A stretch of 35,453 nucleotides of DNA from Nitrososphaerota archaeon (GTDB lineage Archaea > Thermoproteota > Nitrososphaeria > Conexivisphaerales > UBA164): contig JAFLXO010000009.1 in NCBI GenBank assembly GCA_029786595.1, positions 1 through 35,453 of the forward strand, written 5' to 3'. Both the position numbers and the translations under genes were made by a program. The notes beneath the pieces were generated by a model. That model was not told the DNA's origin and ran no database searches. It saw only the letters and a list, made by a program, of their open reading frames with translations. The number at the start of each line of letters is the position of its first letter. Positions within the stretch are counted from its first letter, which is position 1. Of the stretch, positions 1 to 7,540 are shown piece after piece.

Positions 1-305
1 TCTTCACTCATGTTACCTTGAAGTGGCCAAACCCAGTCCCTTAACCATTCGATCAGGTTAACATTATCTGGCACAAGCCCCCTCAGGAGTGCTTGGGCGA
101 GGTGCACGTGTGTATTGATAAGGCCAGGCATCACTACCTTGTGGGCTGCATCGATCAGGTACTCGGGCCTATAAGCCTTCATCGAGTCCGATTTCCCAAC
201 CTCCTTTATTTCGCCATCTTCTATAAATATAGAACCGTCCTTTATGATTTCACCCTTACCATTCGCTGTAACTATATAAGCGTTTTTAATATAGATAGAA
301 GCCAT
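1..305 (-). CDS. Amidohydrolase family protein, N-terminal part (runs off window)
   Basis: Only the first 101 codons lie in the window; the gene continues beyond base 1. The start codon is the ATG at 305. The N-terminus is a small beta-rich domain typical of cyclic amidohydrolases and deaminases. It is followed by a PGLINTHVH segment (residues 60-68) in which His66 and His68 match the first metal-binding HxH of the superfamily. The following stretch, rich in L, R and G with an EWLRDWVWP segment, resembles the ATZ/TRZ chlorohydrolase, guanine deaminase and S-adenosylhomocysteine deaminase branch (recall, not a search). Substrate cannot be assigned from this part. It is transcribed away from the window and its only neighbour here is agl3, also on the minus strand, 72 bases upstream. 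Confidence 0.8.
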   Translation of the reverse strand, partial: MASIYIKNAYIVTANGKGEIIKDGSIFIEDGEIKEVGKSDSMKAYRPEYLIDAAHKVVMPGLINTHVHLAQALLRGLVPDNVNLIEWLRDWVWPLQGNMSE

Positions 306-377
306 ACGCTCGCATTTATTTCTTGATGTTATTAAACCTAACTTAAGGGTACAGGCCTATAGAAGTTCATCCTCAGA

Positions 378-1658
378 CTATGCGCGGATGTATTTTGGTT
401 GTTGAATTAAGTCGTCCTTTGTGATGGGGGCCCATAGCTCCGTGGCGGCCAAGGCCTCCTCTTTTATTTTCTCCTCATTATGGAGGTTATTTTCATCTTT
501 CCAGAGGACGTTGGGCCATATAATATCCTGATGCTCCTTGAGTATCTCTAAATGTTTAGCCATATCTTCGATGATCTGCCTTATGACTTGGCTCATCTTG
601 AACCTAGGCCGGAAGCCTAAATTTCTTAGTATTCTATGGGAAACGTTGTAATAGTGTTCCTGCTTTTCTATCCGCGGGTCGTCTATATAGACATACTCGG
701 GGTCGTAACCGAACTCCTTTCCAGCCTTCCTTACCTTATGAGCTAGCTGGAGAGTGTTATATATCTCGTCAAGCTGGTTTACCACCCTGTATTCCCCAAG
801 CTCAGCTGGCCTATCGCCTAAAAGCGTTAAACAGTCTATGCTATCCTGTAGTGAAAGAAACCCTCGCGTCATCATTCCCTTCCCGTATATCAACAATTTT
901 TTCAGTGATAGCATCTGCGCTATATATTTGTTTATGACAGTGCCCCAGACTCCGTCAAAGGCCAGGAATGTGTTCATTCGCTCGTCAGACTGCGATAGTT
1001 CCTCGATCCTACTACCATAAACTACCCCCTGCATTATATCTGTGGCCCTTATACCCCATATGGCATTGGCAAACATTATGTTATAACTATCAAACACTTT
1101 GCTCAGATGGTACCATGAATTTCCGGCCCTAGGCACGGGTATACGGTCCTTCCTCTTCCTATATTCTATGTTCATCCATCCTTCTTCTATTCTAAAGTTA
1201 GGTGTTCCGTATTCACCCATTGTACCCATCTTGATTATATGGGTTTTGGGCGAATGTCTTTTTACAGCGAATATAACGTTCAGGTTAATGGTGATATTGC
1301 TAACCTGAGTGTAGAGCGCATGCTTAAGGTCTATCATGGAATATGGGGCGCTTCTCTGTTGAGCTAAGTTATATATCGTATGTGGAGTATACCTTCTGAT
1401 TAGGTCATCCGTAAAGTTCGAGTCTCTCAGGTCCCCAATTATGAAGCTAAGGTTTCGCTTCCTGTAGATTTCTTCATATGCCTTAACCCTCTTTTCTACC
1501 GTTGAAATTGGCAGGGCACTAGTACCGCCGACTTCAGCCACTAACTGCCGAGAAACAAGATTGTCTACACCTACCACATCTTCATCCTTAGAACTTGCCA
1601 ATCTGACAAGGAGGGGCCAACCGATATACCCATCAGCCCCTAAGACCATGATAGTCAT
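378..1658 (-). CDS. agl3: UDP-sulfoquinovose synthase (Agl3/SQD1 family)
   Basis: 426-residue short-chain dehydrogenase/epimerase-type protein. The NAD-binding glycine motif GADGYIG sits at residues 7-13, a TMGEYG motif at 146-151 and the catalytic YxxxK pair at Tyr183/Lys187. Length, the early NLVSR segment, the QQRSAPYSM segment and the C-terminal extension match SQD1/Agl3 enzymes, which make UDP-sulfoquinovose from UDP-glucose and sulfite. In archaea this sugar goes into N-glycans or membrane glycolipids. The start is the ATG at 1658; an internal ATG three codons later is possible. It is divergent from the MoaD-like gene. A nucleotidyltransferase that could supply a nucleotide sugar lies at 2079-2834. 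Family assignment is firm; the exact substrate is inferred from the family. Confidence 0.85.
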   Translation of the reverse strand: MTIMVLGADGYIGWPLLVRLASSKDEDVVGVDNLVSRQLVAEVGGTSALPISTVEKRVKAYEEIYRKRNLSFIIGDLRDSNFTDDLIRRYTPHTIYNLAQQRSAPYSMIDLKHALYTQVSNITINLNVIFAVKRHSPKTHIIKMGTMGEYGTPNFRIEEGWMNIEYRKRKDRIPVPRAGNSWYHLSKVFDSYNIMFANAIWGIRATDIMQGVVYGSRIEELSQSDERMNTFLAFDGVWGTVINKYIAQMLSLKKLLIYGKGMMTRGFLSLQDSIDCLTLLGDRPAELGEYRVVNQLDEIYNTLQLAHKVRKAGKEFGYDPEYVYIDDPRIEKQEHYYNVSHRILRNLGFRPRFKMSQVIRQIIEDMAKHLEILKEHQDIIWPNVLWKDENNLHNEEKIKEEALAATELWAPITKDDLIQQPKYIRA

Positions 1659-1836
1659 GGCTAACTCAACTACTTTTGTAGTTAATAAGCCTTTTTACAT
1701 CCTCAGTAAAAGGCCCATGGCGCTTTCTGATGAGAACAGGATGAGGCAGATGATTAATTATGTTACTAAAACATGGATAATTTAGACAAAAAAAATCCAA
1801 AGGTTAAATTAATAGCGCTTGGGTTACATTATCATC

Positions 1837-2073
1837 ATGAAGATTAGGATTAAGTACTATGCTGCTGTAAGAGAGGAAGTCGGGATTAATGAAGAAGTGT
1901 TAGACATCAAAGATGGAACGTCTATGGGGGATCTGATCGACCTCATCACTAGAAAGCACGGGCTCAAAGGATTGAACGTCAACTGTTTGGTAAACAACCT
2001 GCATGTTACGGCGGATAGATTATTACAAGCAGAAGACTCCGTTGTAATATTCCCGCCAGTTGCCGGAGGCTGA
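1837..2073 (+). CDS. MoaD/ThiS-family sulfur carrier or ubiquitin-like modifier
   Basis: 78-residue beta-grasp protein ending in PPVAGG. The C-terminal Gly-Gly is the residue pair that is adenylated and thiocarboxylated in MoaD (molybdopterin synthase small subunit) and in archaeal SAMP modifiers. The ATG at 1837 gives the normal N-terminus MKIRIKYYA; a longer reading from a TTG at 1819 adds six residues that do not look like the family. An A/T-rich stretch at 1787-1813 may hold the promoter. No MoaE, MoeB or other molybdopterin gene is next to it, so a role in molybdenum cofactor synthesis, tRNA thiolation or protein conjugation cannot be separated. It stands alone between genes for sugar-nucleotide metabolism. 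Confidence 0.8.
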   Translation: MKIRIKYYAAVREEVGINEEVLDIKDGTSMGDLIDLITRKHGLKGLNVNCLVNNLHVTADRLLQAEDSVVIFPPVAGG

Positions 2074-2078
2074 TTTGC

Positions 2079-2834
2079 CTATCGCGCAGCTTTAACCTTG
2101 ATAAGTGAACTGAACAACTCGTCTATCTTCCCATGGTCCAACTTTTCATATACGTCTAAGCTTCCCAAATCCAGCCAGAAATCGTTTGTCACAAAGCTCC
2201 CCACTCGCCCACCCTCGGTAAGCCGCTTTAACAAGTCACCCATTATGTCTACCCTCGAGCCCATTGACGTTATTTGCCCGATAGCGGCGGTTTTTATTAA
2301 CATTATGCCGATCCCAACATTCAGTCCAATATTTGGCTTTTCGTCCATCCTTTCTATCACCCCATCCTTACCTATATGTGCCACCCCCACCGGCAGTCTA
2401 TAACTTGATGCAACGGCCAATGTAGCTACATTTTTGTGAGTCCGATGCTCTTCTACCATCTTCCTTAGGTCCAGGGTAGTCAGTATATCGGAATAGTATA
2501 CCAAGACATCATCATATCCATCGAATAAGCCCTTGCTGAAGGCATTAAACAAAGCGCCACCGTTGCCTTCAAGCTTGGGGGAATCACGGGAGTATGATAA
2601 CTTCATTCCGACTGATGATCCGCCTCCAAAGTAATTGATTATCTGTTCCGCTTTATAACCCACCAACAGGGTTGCATCCCTGATTCCACTAGATCTTATA
2701 TATTTAAGGACGTACTCGAGCATTGGTTTTTGGCGCCTGCCAATGGGAAGCATGGTCTTCTGAAAATAGTAGGTCAATGGCCTCAATCTACTACCCTGTC
2801 CGCCACAAAGTATAGCCGCTTTGATGCTACTCAT
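2079..2834 (-). CDS. Sugar-phosphate nucleotidyltransferase (GT-A fold)
   Basis: About 251 residues from the ATG at 2834. A longer reading from 2876 adds 14 residues with no family character. The N-terminus carries the nucleotide-binding signature AAILCGGQGSRLRPLT, followed by KTMLPIG and KPMLEYVL, the hallmark of glucose-1-phosphate thymidylyl/uridylyl- and mannose-1-phosphate guanylyl-transferases. A VYYSDIL segment corresponds to the metal-binding GD-type motif, and FWLDLGSLDVYEKL near the C-terminus matches the family's FWxDxGTPxxY element. It lacks the C-terminal left-handed beta-helix of acyl/acetyltransferase fusions. It probably supplies an activated sugar for surface glycosylation, perhaps the UDP-glucose used by the neighbouring Agl3. 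Nucleotide and sugar specificity cannot be read from the sequence. Confidence 0.85.
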   Translation of the reverse strand: MSSIKAAILCGGQGSRLRPLTYYFQKTMLPIGRRQKPMLEYVLKYIRSSGIRDATLLVGYKAEQIINYFGGGSSVGMKLSYSRDSPKLEGNGGALFNAFSKGLFDGYDDVLVYYSDILTTLDLRKMVEEHRTHKNVATLAVASSYRLPVGVAHIGKDGVIERMDEKPNIGLNVGIGIMLIKTAAIGQITSMGSRVDIMGDLLKRLTEGGRVGSFVTNDFWLDLGSLDVYEKLDHGKIDELFSSLIKVKAAR

Positions 2835-2917
2835 ACAGCTGCGAGATTGGCTTGCGCTTAAAAATATTTCCGTCAAGATCAGTCAAAATCGCCAGTTGGA
2901 TAAAGCTGGCCATAAAC

Positions 2918-2926
2918 AATTTAAAC
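2918..2926 (+). promoter_or_regulatory. TATA-like box of the gar1 operon
   Basis: The stretch aatttaaac is centred about 27 bases before the gar1 ATG, the spacing expected for a leaderless or near-leaderless archaeal transcript. A short dyad, gccag/ctggc (2891-2895 and 2906-2910), sits just upstream. Confidence 0.5.
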
Positions 2927-2948
2927 GCGATATGCAGTAACTCCAATT

Positions 2949-3170
2949 ATGGAAAAGGTGGGAGAAGTTTTACATTATGCTAAAAGCCATATGCTCATCA
3001 TTAGGCTGAGGCGGGAAATCAAGGAGAACGATGTACTATATCTTAAGGATGGACGGGCAATAGGTAGCATCATTGAAGTGTTCGGGCCTATAGCGTTCCC
3101 TTATGCGGCTGTAAGGACATCCATTTTGAATATCGTCAAAGGGGAAGAGCTGTTCGCAGATAGAAATTGA
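2949..3170 (+). CDS. gar1: H/ACA ribonucleoprotein subunit Gar1
   Basis: 73-residue protein with the small Gar1 beta-barrel signature. It starts with GEVLHYAKSHMLIIR, then has a YLKDGRAIGSIIEVFGPIAFPYAAVR core that matches the canonical 'G.v..vfGpv..py..v' Gar1 element. Gar1 binds Cbf5 in box H/ACA particles and promotes release of pseudouridylated rRNA. It is the first gene of a compact operon: its TGA stop overlaps the TTG start of the TFB gene (3167-3170). Gar1 next to TFB is a known archaeal gene order. Confidence 0.88.
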   Translation: MEKVGEVLHYAKSHMLIIRLRREIKENDVLYLKDGRAIGSIIEVFGPIAFPYAAVRTSILNIVKGEELFADRN

Positions 3171-4063
3171 GCGAAAATCTACTTTGTCCTAATTGCGGTT
3201 TGCGGTTAGTATATGACGATGCTAATGGAGAATACATATGCAAAAAATGTGGTTATGTATCCACCATAAGAGTTGAGAACAGAACGCTAGGGATGGATGC
3301 CAAGTTGCAGAAGCTAATGGCCGGGTCAATGGAACAGGTGCCTGCTATGTATAGGAACTATATAGGTAACCGATCTGATGAAACTAGCCTAGATGGCCAG
3401 TCTAAGAAACTTAGGAAGCTTGACTTCAGGTTGCAGGATCCTCGTGAAAAAATGTTGATAGCCATCACTAGACAGATATTGGATATAAGGGAAAAGCTGA
3501 ACCTAAATTCATTTACGGTGGAGTTAGCTAACAAGATATGCTGGGGTGCAATAAAGGGGGGATTATGTAAGAACAGGCGACAGGCAGTGATAGCGGCCAC
3601 TGCAGTATTTGCCGCCTGCAGGGCCACAGGAGAAGTCAGAACTTTCAAAGAACTTGCTGAAGTAACTAACACCACCAAGGGCGCCATCTCAAGAATGTAC
3701 ACTACATTTCAGAAAAATTCCCTTGTGGGCCGCGCTAATTCCCCACTTATATCCTATATAACAAAGCTGGTCAATAGGCTGCAATTATCAGTTCAAACTG
3801 AAAAGACGGCGGTCACGTTGGCCGAACTATTGAACAGATCAGAACTTGTATACGGTAAACAGCCGGCCGGCATAGCTGGAGCAGTAGTATTCGTAGCGGC
3901 CCGTATGTACGATGAACAGATTAGGCTTTCTGAAATTACGCAATACGGCGGAATAAAGGAGGTTACGTTAAGAAAGAATTTAAAACAACTGTTAACCATG
4001 TATGACATAAATGTTATCCTATCACCTGAAAACAAAAAAATTACTGAAAGCGCGAAACCCTAG
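3167..4063 (+). CDS. tfb: Transcription initiation factor IIB (TFB)
   Basis: 298 residues. An N-terminal zinc ribbon uses Cys7, Cys10, Cys25 and Cys28. A linker containing the B-finger region (about residues 40-95) follows, then two cyclin-like repeats (about 100-190 and 195-285). TFB bridges TBP on the TATA box to RNA polymerase and sets promoter direction through BRE contacts. The start codon is TTG at 3167, overlapping the gar1 stop, so translation is probably coupled. No other in-frame start lies upstream of the first zinc cysteine. The length is near the usual 300 residues. No defects are seen. Confidence 0.93.
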   Translation: MSENLLCPNCGLRLVYDDANGEYICKKCGYVSTIRVENRTLGMDAKLQKLMAGSMEQVPAMYRNYIGNRSDETSLDGQSKKLRKLDFRLQDPREKMLIAITRQILDIREKLNLNSFTVELANKICWGAIKGGLCKNRRQAVIAATAVFAACRATGEVRTFKELAEVTNTTKGAISRMYTTFQKNSLVGRANSPLISYITKLVNRLQLSVQTEKTAVTLAELLNRSELVYGKQPAGIAGAVVFVAARMYDEQIRLSEITQYGGIKEVTLRKNLKQLLTMYDINVILSPENKKITESAKP

Positions 4064-4077
4064 AGGTTAAAGCGACG

Positions 4078-4767
4078 ATGAAATGGGGGCAACATTTCAT
4101 ATCCGACGATTGGGCAAAAAGGGTTGTGGACCTGATAGATGTTCAAGAATCATGGAAGGTATTCGAAATCGGGACAGGAGGGGGGCAACTTACGCGCCAT
4201 TTAGCAGAAAGGGGGGCTTTTGTGAGAAGTGTAGAGTTGGACGAATCATTATTCACACTGGCATCGGATAAACTCATGTACAACAAGAGGGTAAAAATAA
4301 TCAAGGGAAACGCGCTATTGATTAAGCCAGAGATAGACGAAAGGGTGGTCACTGACCTGCCCTTCTATATATCAAGGAAATTCATAGAATGGTTAGTCAT
4401 TAACAATGTGGAAATGGCATTTGCCATCTTACAGAAGGAGTTCGCTGAAAAGATCGTGGCAAATCCCGGGGAAAGGGATTATAAGGCTGTAAGCGCATTA
4501 GCAAAATACACATATGAAATCAAGGCGATATTGGATATACCAAGTGAGGCATATAAGCCGATGCCTCCTGTTTCTTCAAGGTTGATGAGATTCATCAGAA
4601 ATCAAGTACCGCCAATAACTAAGGAAATGGTGCTAGGCCTGAAGAAGGCCTTTTCAAGTAAAAATAAAAATGTAACTAGCTTGGGTTTATTGGGATATAG
4701 GAAAGTATTTCAGCTGGAACCTGAGGAGTTGATTGACGTTGCTAGATGTATACAAGCCATCCGATGA
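4078..4767 (+). CDS. ksgA: Dim1/KsgA-type rRNA adenine dimethyltransferase
   Basis: 229-residue Rossmann methyltransferase. It starts with KWGQHFISDDW, has the SAM-binding EIGTGGGQLT motif (residues 30-39) and the acidic ribose-binding VELDES loop (52-57). The catalytic motif IV reads DLPFYIS (93-99), where most family members have NLPYxIS. The NPGERDYKAVSAL and MPPVSSRL segments are also typical of KsgA. The enzyme dimethylates two adjacent adenosines near the 3' end of 16S rRNA. It follows tfb after 14 bases and overlaps the next methyltransferase gene by 35 bases. At 229 residues it is shorter than bacterial KsgA, mainly in the C-terminal helical domain. Confidence 0.88.
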   Translation: MKWGQHFISDDWAKRVVDLIDVQESWKVFEIGTGGGQLTRHLAERGAFVRSVELDESLFTLASDKLMYNKRVKIIKGNALLIKPEIDERVVTDLPFYISRKFIEWLVINNVEMAFAILQKEFAEKIVANPGERDYKAVSALAKYTYEIKAILDIPSEAYKPMPPVSSRLMRFIRNQVPPITKEMVLGLKKAFSSKNKNVTSLGLLGYRKVFQLEPEELIDVARCIQAIR

Positions 4768-5242
4768 TTCCTTACTGCTGCTAAATTCATTGCCCCCACA
4801 CCGCAGGAGTGCCCTGGAAGTTGGCACAGCATCTGGCTTCATTATTAAGAATTACGAGGGCGTGGAGGGGGGGCTGTATATAGGATGTGACCTGATTTGT
4901 GCTGGGGCGGATATAGTATGCGATGGCGGCGAACTTCCGTTCAGGAGCAACACTTTTGATCTGATATTCTTCAATCCACCGTACTTACCATCAATAGGTG
5001 GAGCTCAGGTAGACATCGCTGTAGATGGTGGGACTGATGGAGTGGAGGTGGCGTCCAAGTTCCTCCTTGACGCAGTGAGATGCCTAAAGCGTGATGGGGA
5101 GATCTATGTCTTATTATCATCCCTTTCCAATATATCCAAATTCAGGCAAATCGCTGAGGAGATCGGTTTGAAAACATGCATAGTCAATAAAAAGGAACTC
5201 TTTATGGAAAGCCTGTTCGTTATAAAGCTGTGCCGAGGTTAA
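4733..5242 (+). CDS. HemK/PrmC-like N5-glutamine methyltransferase
   Basis: 169 residues from a TTG at 4733. A second TTG at 4739 is an equally plausible start, and both overlap the end of ksgA. The N-terminus YKPSDDSLLLL is the substrate-side signature of the HemK2/Mtq2 family. The SAM motif is EVGTASGFI (residues 29-37). The catalytic NPPYLP (81-86) is the motif that binds the glutamine amide. Archaeal and eukaryotic members methylate the GGQ glutamine of release factor aRF1/eRF1, usually together with Trm112. It sits in a translation-related operon, which fits this role. The short length fits Mtq2 rather than bacterial PrmC, which has an extra N-terminal domain. Confidence 0.85.
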   Translation: MTLLDVYKPSDDSLLLLNSLPPHRRSALEVGTASGFIIKNYEGVEGGLYIGCDLICAGADIVCDGGELPFRSNTFDLIFFNPPYLPSIGGAQVDIAVDGGTDGVEVASKFLLDAVRCLKRDGEIYVLLSSLSNISKFRQIAEEIGLKTCIVNKKELFMESLFVIKLCRG

Positions 5243-5245
5243 GGT

Positions 5246-5506
5246 TTGTTGAAAAACTTTGCCACGGTAGCAATTAAATTTAGAGGAGATGATAAGTTGC
5301 TAAATTCCATTTACATATCCCTGAAACCAGACAACATAAGGATACCCGATGGTATGGCTATAGAATTCCGTGTTGAGGAAAGGCTTTTAACTATGAAATT
5401 CTCAATAGTTAAAGAGGAAATGCTACAATCGTTGATCTCGACTATAGATGAAGTATTAAGCCTTTCAGAGGTCACCATTAATACTGTAGGTGGTTTTGAT
5501 GCTTGA
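5246..5506 (+). CDS. pcc1: KEOPS complex subunit Pcc1
   Basis: 86 residues starting at one of two tandem TTG codons (5246 or 5249). The sequence has the Pcc1 pattern: an N-terminal beta strand, 'IYISLKPDN', then a hydrophobic strand-rich core and a long C-terminal helix (LQSLISTIDEVLSLSE). Pcc1 is the dimerising subunit of KEOPS, which makes the universal t6A37 modification in ANN-decoding tRNAs. The family is short and weakly conserved, so the call also leans on context: it lies between hemK and serS and its stop overlaps the serS start region by eight bases. Confidence 0.7.
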   Translation: MLKNFATVAIKFRGDDKLLNSIYISLKPDNIRIPDGMAIEFRVEERLLTMKFSIVKEEMLQSLISTIDEVLSLSEVTINTVGGFDA

Positions 5507-6776
5507 TCTCAAGTATGTAAGGGAGAACTTGGAAAAATATAAGGATGTGCTCAGGAAAAGGCATAGTGAATTCCCTATTAACGAGCTGCTGGCACTAGAC
5601 GGCCAAAGAAGGAATATTTTAAAGGAGTTACAGGGGCTTGAGCATCAGCGAAATGTCTCCACTTCCACCATCGCATCACTTAAGAAGGATGGTGTACCCA
5701 CAACTAAAGAACTAGTAGAAGGCCAAATTGAATCAGTTAGAGCTGCTGGTAACCGTATAAAAGAACTAGAGGAACAATATCGCTCCACAGAAGCCAAAAT
5801 AAACCAATTAGCACTGAGAATGCCAAACCTCCTCCATGAATCTGTACCGGAGGGACTGAATGAGACATCTGATGTTGAAATAAGGAGATGGGGTTCTGCA
5901 GGAAGGACGGGCATAGATCACATAGAAATAGGTGCCAAACTTGGCCTCATAGATACTGACAGAGCCGCCAAGGTTAGCGGCGCCAGGTTCTTTTATTTGC
6001 AAGGTGATCTGGTTCGTCTAAACTACGCATTATTGAATTATGCCTTAGATTTCGGGTATAAAAAAGGATACCGTTTATTACAGCCACCCTATATGTTGAA
6101 AAGTGCCGTTATACAGGGGGCCACAGATCTAGCCGCCTTTGAGGATTCTATCTATAGGATTAAGGATGAAGACCTAAATCTGCTGGCAACAGCCGAGCAC
6201 GCCATATTGGGGTATCACTATGATGAAATACTCGATGCGGACGACCTTCCTCTTAAATATCTGGGGATATCCGCATGCTTTAGAAAAGAGGCAGGGGCTC
6301 ATGGAAGGGATACAAAGGGGATCTTTAGGGTTCATCAGTTTGAGAAGGTTGAACAATTCATATTTTCAAAACCTGAGGATTCATGGAAATATCATGAGGA
6401 GCTTATAGGAAATGTAGAGGAGTTCTTCCAGTCTCTTGAGTTACCATATCGCGTGATAAATCTCTGTGGAGGGGACCTCGGCCTCCCCTCAGCCAAGACC
6501 TACGATCTAGAGGTGTGGCTACCTGGGCAGAACAAGTTCAGGGAAGCAGCGTCGTGTTCTAATTGCTTAGATTGGCAGTCCAGACGGGCTAAGATAAGAT
6601 ATAGAGAAGGGGGGCAGAATCATCTACTCCATACGTTAAATTCAACGCTGGTCGCAAATACCAGAGCATTAATATCGATAATGGAAAATAACTTAATTGA
6701 AGATAAGGCGGTAAGGGTACCAAGGGTTCTCAGACCGTATATGGGTGGCCAAGAAATAATAGAGAAGTTGCCATAG
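5499..6776 (+). CDS. serS: Seryl-tRNA synthetase
   Basis: 425 residues from the ATG at 5499; an upstream GTG at 5490 would add three residues. Residues 1-110 form the long helical tRNA-binding arm (Lys/Glu/Arg/Gln-rich, coiled-coil character). The class II catalytic core follows, with TAEH at 231-234, motif 2 FRKEAGAHGRDTKG at 261-274 and a motif 3 region around LLHTLNSTLVANTRALISIMEN. The sequence is the common bacterial/eukaryotic-type SerRS, not the rare zinc-dependent methanogen type. The enzyme charges tRNA-Ser and the precursor of tRNA-Sec where present. It is the last gene of the gar1 operon; repeat-rich DNA begins right after it. Confidence 0.95.
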   Translation: MLDLKYVRENLEKYKDVLRKRHSEFPINELLALDGQRRNILKELQGLEHQRNVSTSTIASLKKDGVPTTKELVEGQIESVRAAGNRIKELEEQYRSTEAKINQLALRMPNLLHESVPEGLNETSDVEIRRWGSAGRTGIDHIEIGAKLGLIDTDRAAKVSGARFFYLQGDLVRLNYALLNYALDFGYKKGYRLLQPPYMLKSAVIQGATDLAAFEDSIYRIKDEDLNLLATAEHAILGYHYDEILDADDLPLKYLGISACFRKEAGAHGRDTKGIFRVHQFEKVEQFIFSKPEDSWKYHEELIGNVEEFFQSLELPYRVINLCGGDLGLPSAKTYDLEVWLPGQNKFREAASCSNCLDWQSRRAKIRYREGGQNHLLHTLNSTLVANTRALISIMENNLIEDKAVRVPRVLRPYMGGQEIIEKLP

Positions 6777-7140
6777 ATATGATAATAGCGATTGCAAATG
6801 ACTGACATGCCCCCACGAATAAATTCGTGAGTTTCTTGCTTCGCTTTCAAATTCATCCATCACGGTCTGGATGGTTTTGGAAAACCTATTGCCGAGTTCT
6901 GGCGTCTCTCCGGTCCTGAAAGGTATGCCTTTGTAGGTATTAGTGCTACACTTGTACACAGCCCTATCTGTTTTCAATAGGGATATGTCTTGAGACAATC
7001 CCAACCTCCTGGAGAAGTCCTTTCAGATCAATCATCTTATGGGGATTTTCGTACACGACTTCCCCAAAGAGCGGTTGCGTACTTGAATAATAGTTTCATC
7101 CTTAGATACAATGATTCCACATAATCCAACTACTGAACGC
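6693..7140 (-). pseudogene. Frameshifted coding remnant beside an insertion-like hairpin
   Basis: On the minus strand from about 7078 to 6970 one frame reads as protein-like sequence (TQPLFGEVVYENPHKM then LKGLLQEVGIVSRHIPIENR) before a stop. The next frame then continues from about 6965 with AVYKCSTNTYKGIPFRT and NRFSKTIQTVMDEFESEA. The join looks like a one-base frameshift near 6966. The second frame runs into the antisense 3' end of serS, so the end of any real gene is near 6800. I do not recognise the protein. A perfect hairpin (6814-6829) at its 3' end suggests a mobile-element origin, but no transposase motif is visible. Confidence 0.35.
6814..6829. repeat. Perfect 7-bp hairpin, possible IS200/IS605-type end
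   Basis: The sequence cacgaat-aa-attcgtg is a perfect stem with a two-base loop. It is flanked by c-rich sequence on the left and gtttcttgcttc on the right. Subterminal hairpins of this kind mark the ends of IS200/IS605-type elements, which are recognised by HUH transposases. This is a resemblance recalled from such elements; no transposase is present here. It could instead act as a serS terminator, lying 37 bases after the stop. Confidence 0.4.
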
Positions 7141-7148
7141 TGTTGGCT

Positions 7149-7444
7149 TTTACGCTAGAGCATGTGAGCATCCACTGCCGGTATTGGCCCACTGGGGTCG
7201 TCCGAGGCGGGGAGGGGACCTGTTTACAGCTTAAACGCTGTGGTGATTGTTGATATAAACATCTGGGATGCAACCAGATGGTCAACAAGGGCATAAGTTC
7301 GTGCACGCTCATCATCATTTCTAGATATTATTTAGCACAAAATGGTATTAAAGGACCGGTATTGTTGTTTTTGGGAAGTACATGCATGTTAGCGCCGTAA
7401 ATAATATCAGATCTTTACAGCTTTCCCCAAGTCCTTAACGCTCC
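7149..7444. repeat. Direct repeat unit, left copy (281 bp identical, 293/296 overall)
   Basis: Bases 7149-7429 are identical to 8573-8853. After two mismatches the similarity continues to 7444/8868 with one more mismatch. The unit contains two foldable segments: acagc/gctgt (7226-7230 with 7237-7241), and a longer stem with outer arms gttga/tcaac (7249-7253, 7282-7286) and inner arms catctgg/ccagatg (7260-7266, 7274-7280). One plus-strand frame ends in GRPRRGGDLFTA and a stop, and could be a transposase tail, but this is weak. The minus-strand open frame across the unit is not convincing as protein. The unit ends about 100 bases before the TGS gene. Confidence 0.85.
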
Positions 7445-7504
7445 TATAATGATGGAGCCTTACTCCGAATTTTAAATATATGATGTGTATTCATACTCCA
7501 ACAC

Positions 7505-7514
7505 GCTTATAAGG
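7505..7514 (+). promoter_or_regulatory. TATA-like box of the TGS-protein gene
   Basis: gcttataagg lies about 30 bases before the ATG at 7541. A second A/T stretch (gttaaatta, 7519-7527) is closer. Both lie outside the left direct repeat, so the repeat does not supply the core promoter. Confidence 0.45.
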
Positions 7515-7540
7515 TTGCAGTTAAATTAGCCCGACCGTTC

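Noticed and set aside
93-326. Plus-strand open frame at the left edge
   Set aside because: It is antisense to the amidohydrolase start, whose motifs are clear.
1718-1786. 22-codon plus-strand frame and a tgatgag word resembling a box C of a C/D RNA in the agl3/MoaD promoter region
   Set aside because: The frame is too short and has no support, and no D box with the right spacing was found.
7149-7240. Plus-strand frame ending GRPRRGGDLFTA as the tail of a TnpB-type nuclease
   Set aside because: It has no DRD-type or zinc-finger motif and no upstream coding sequence. Kept only as a hypothesis about the repeat's origin.
7130-7318. Minus-strand open frame inside the left direct repeat, similar to another at 8440-8742
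   Set aside because: Both come from the same repeat DNA, the second runs into the antisense of the TGS gene, and the composition is not protein-like. Treated as repeat, not genes.
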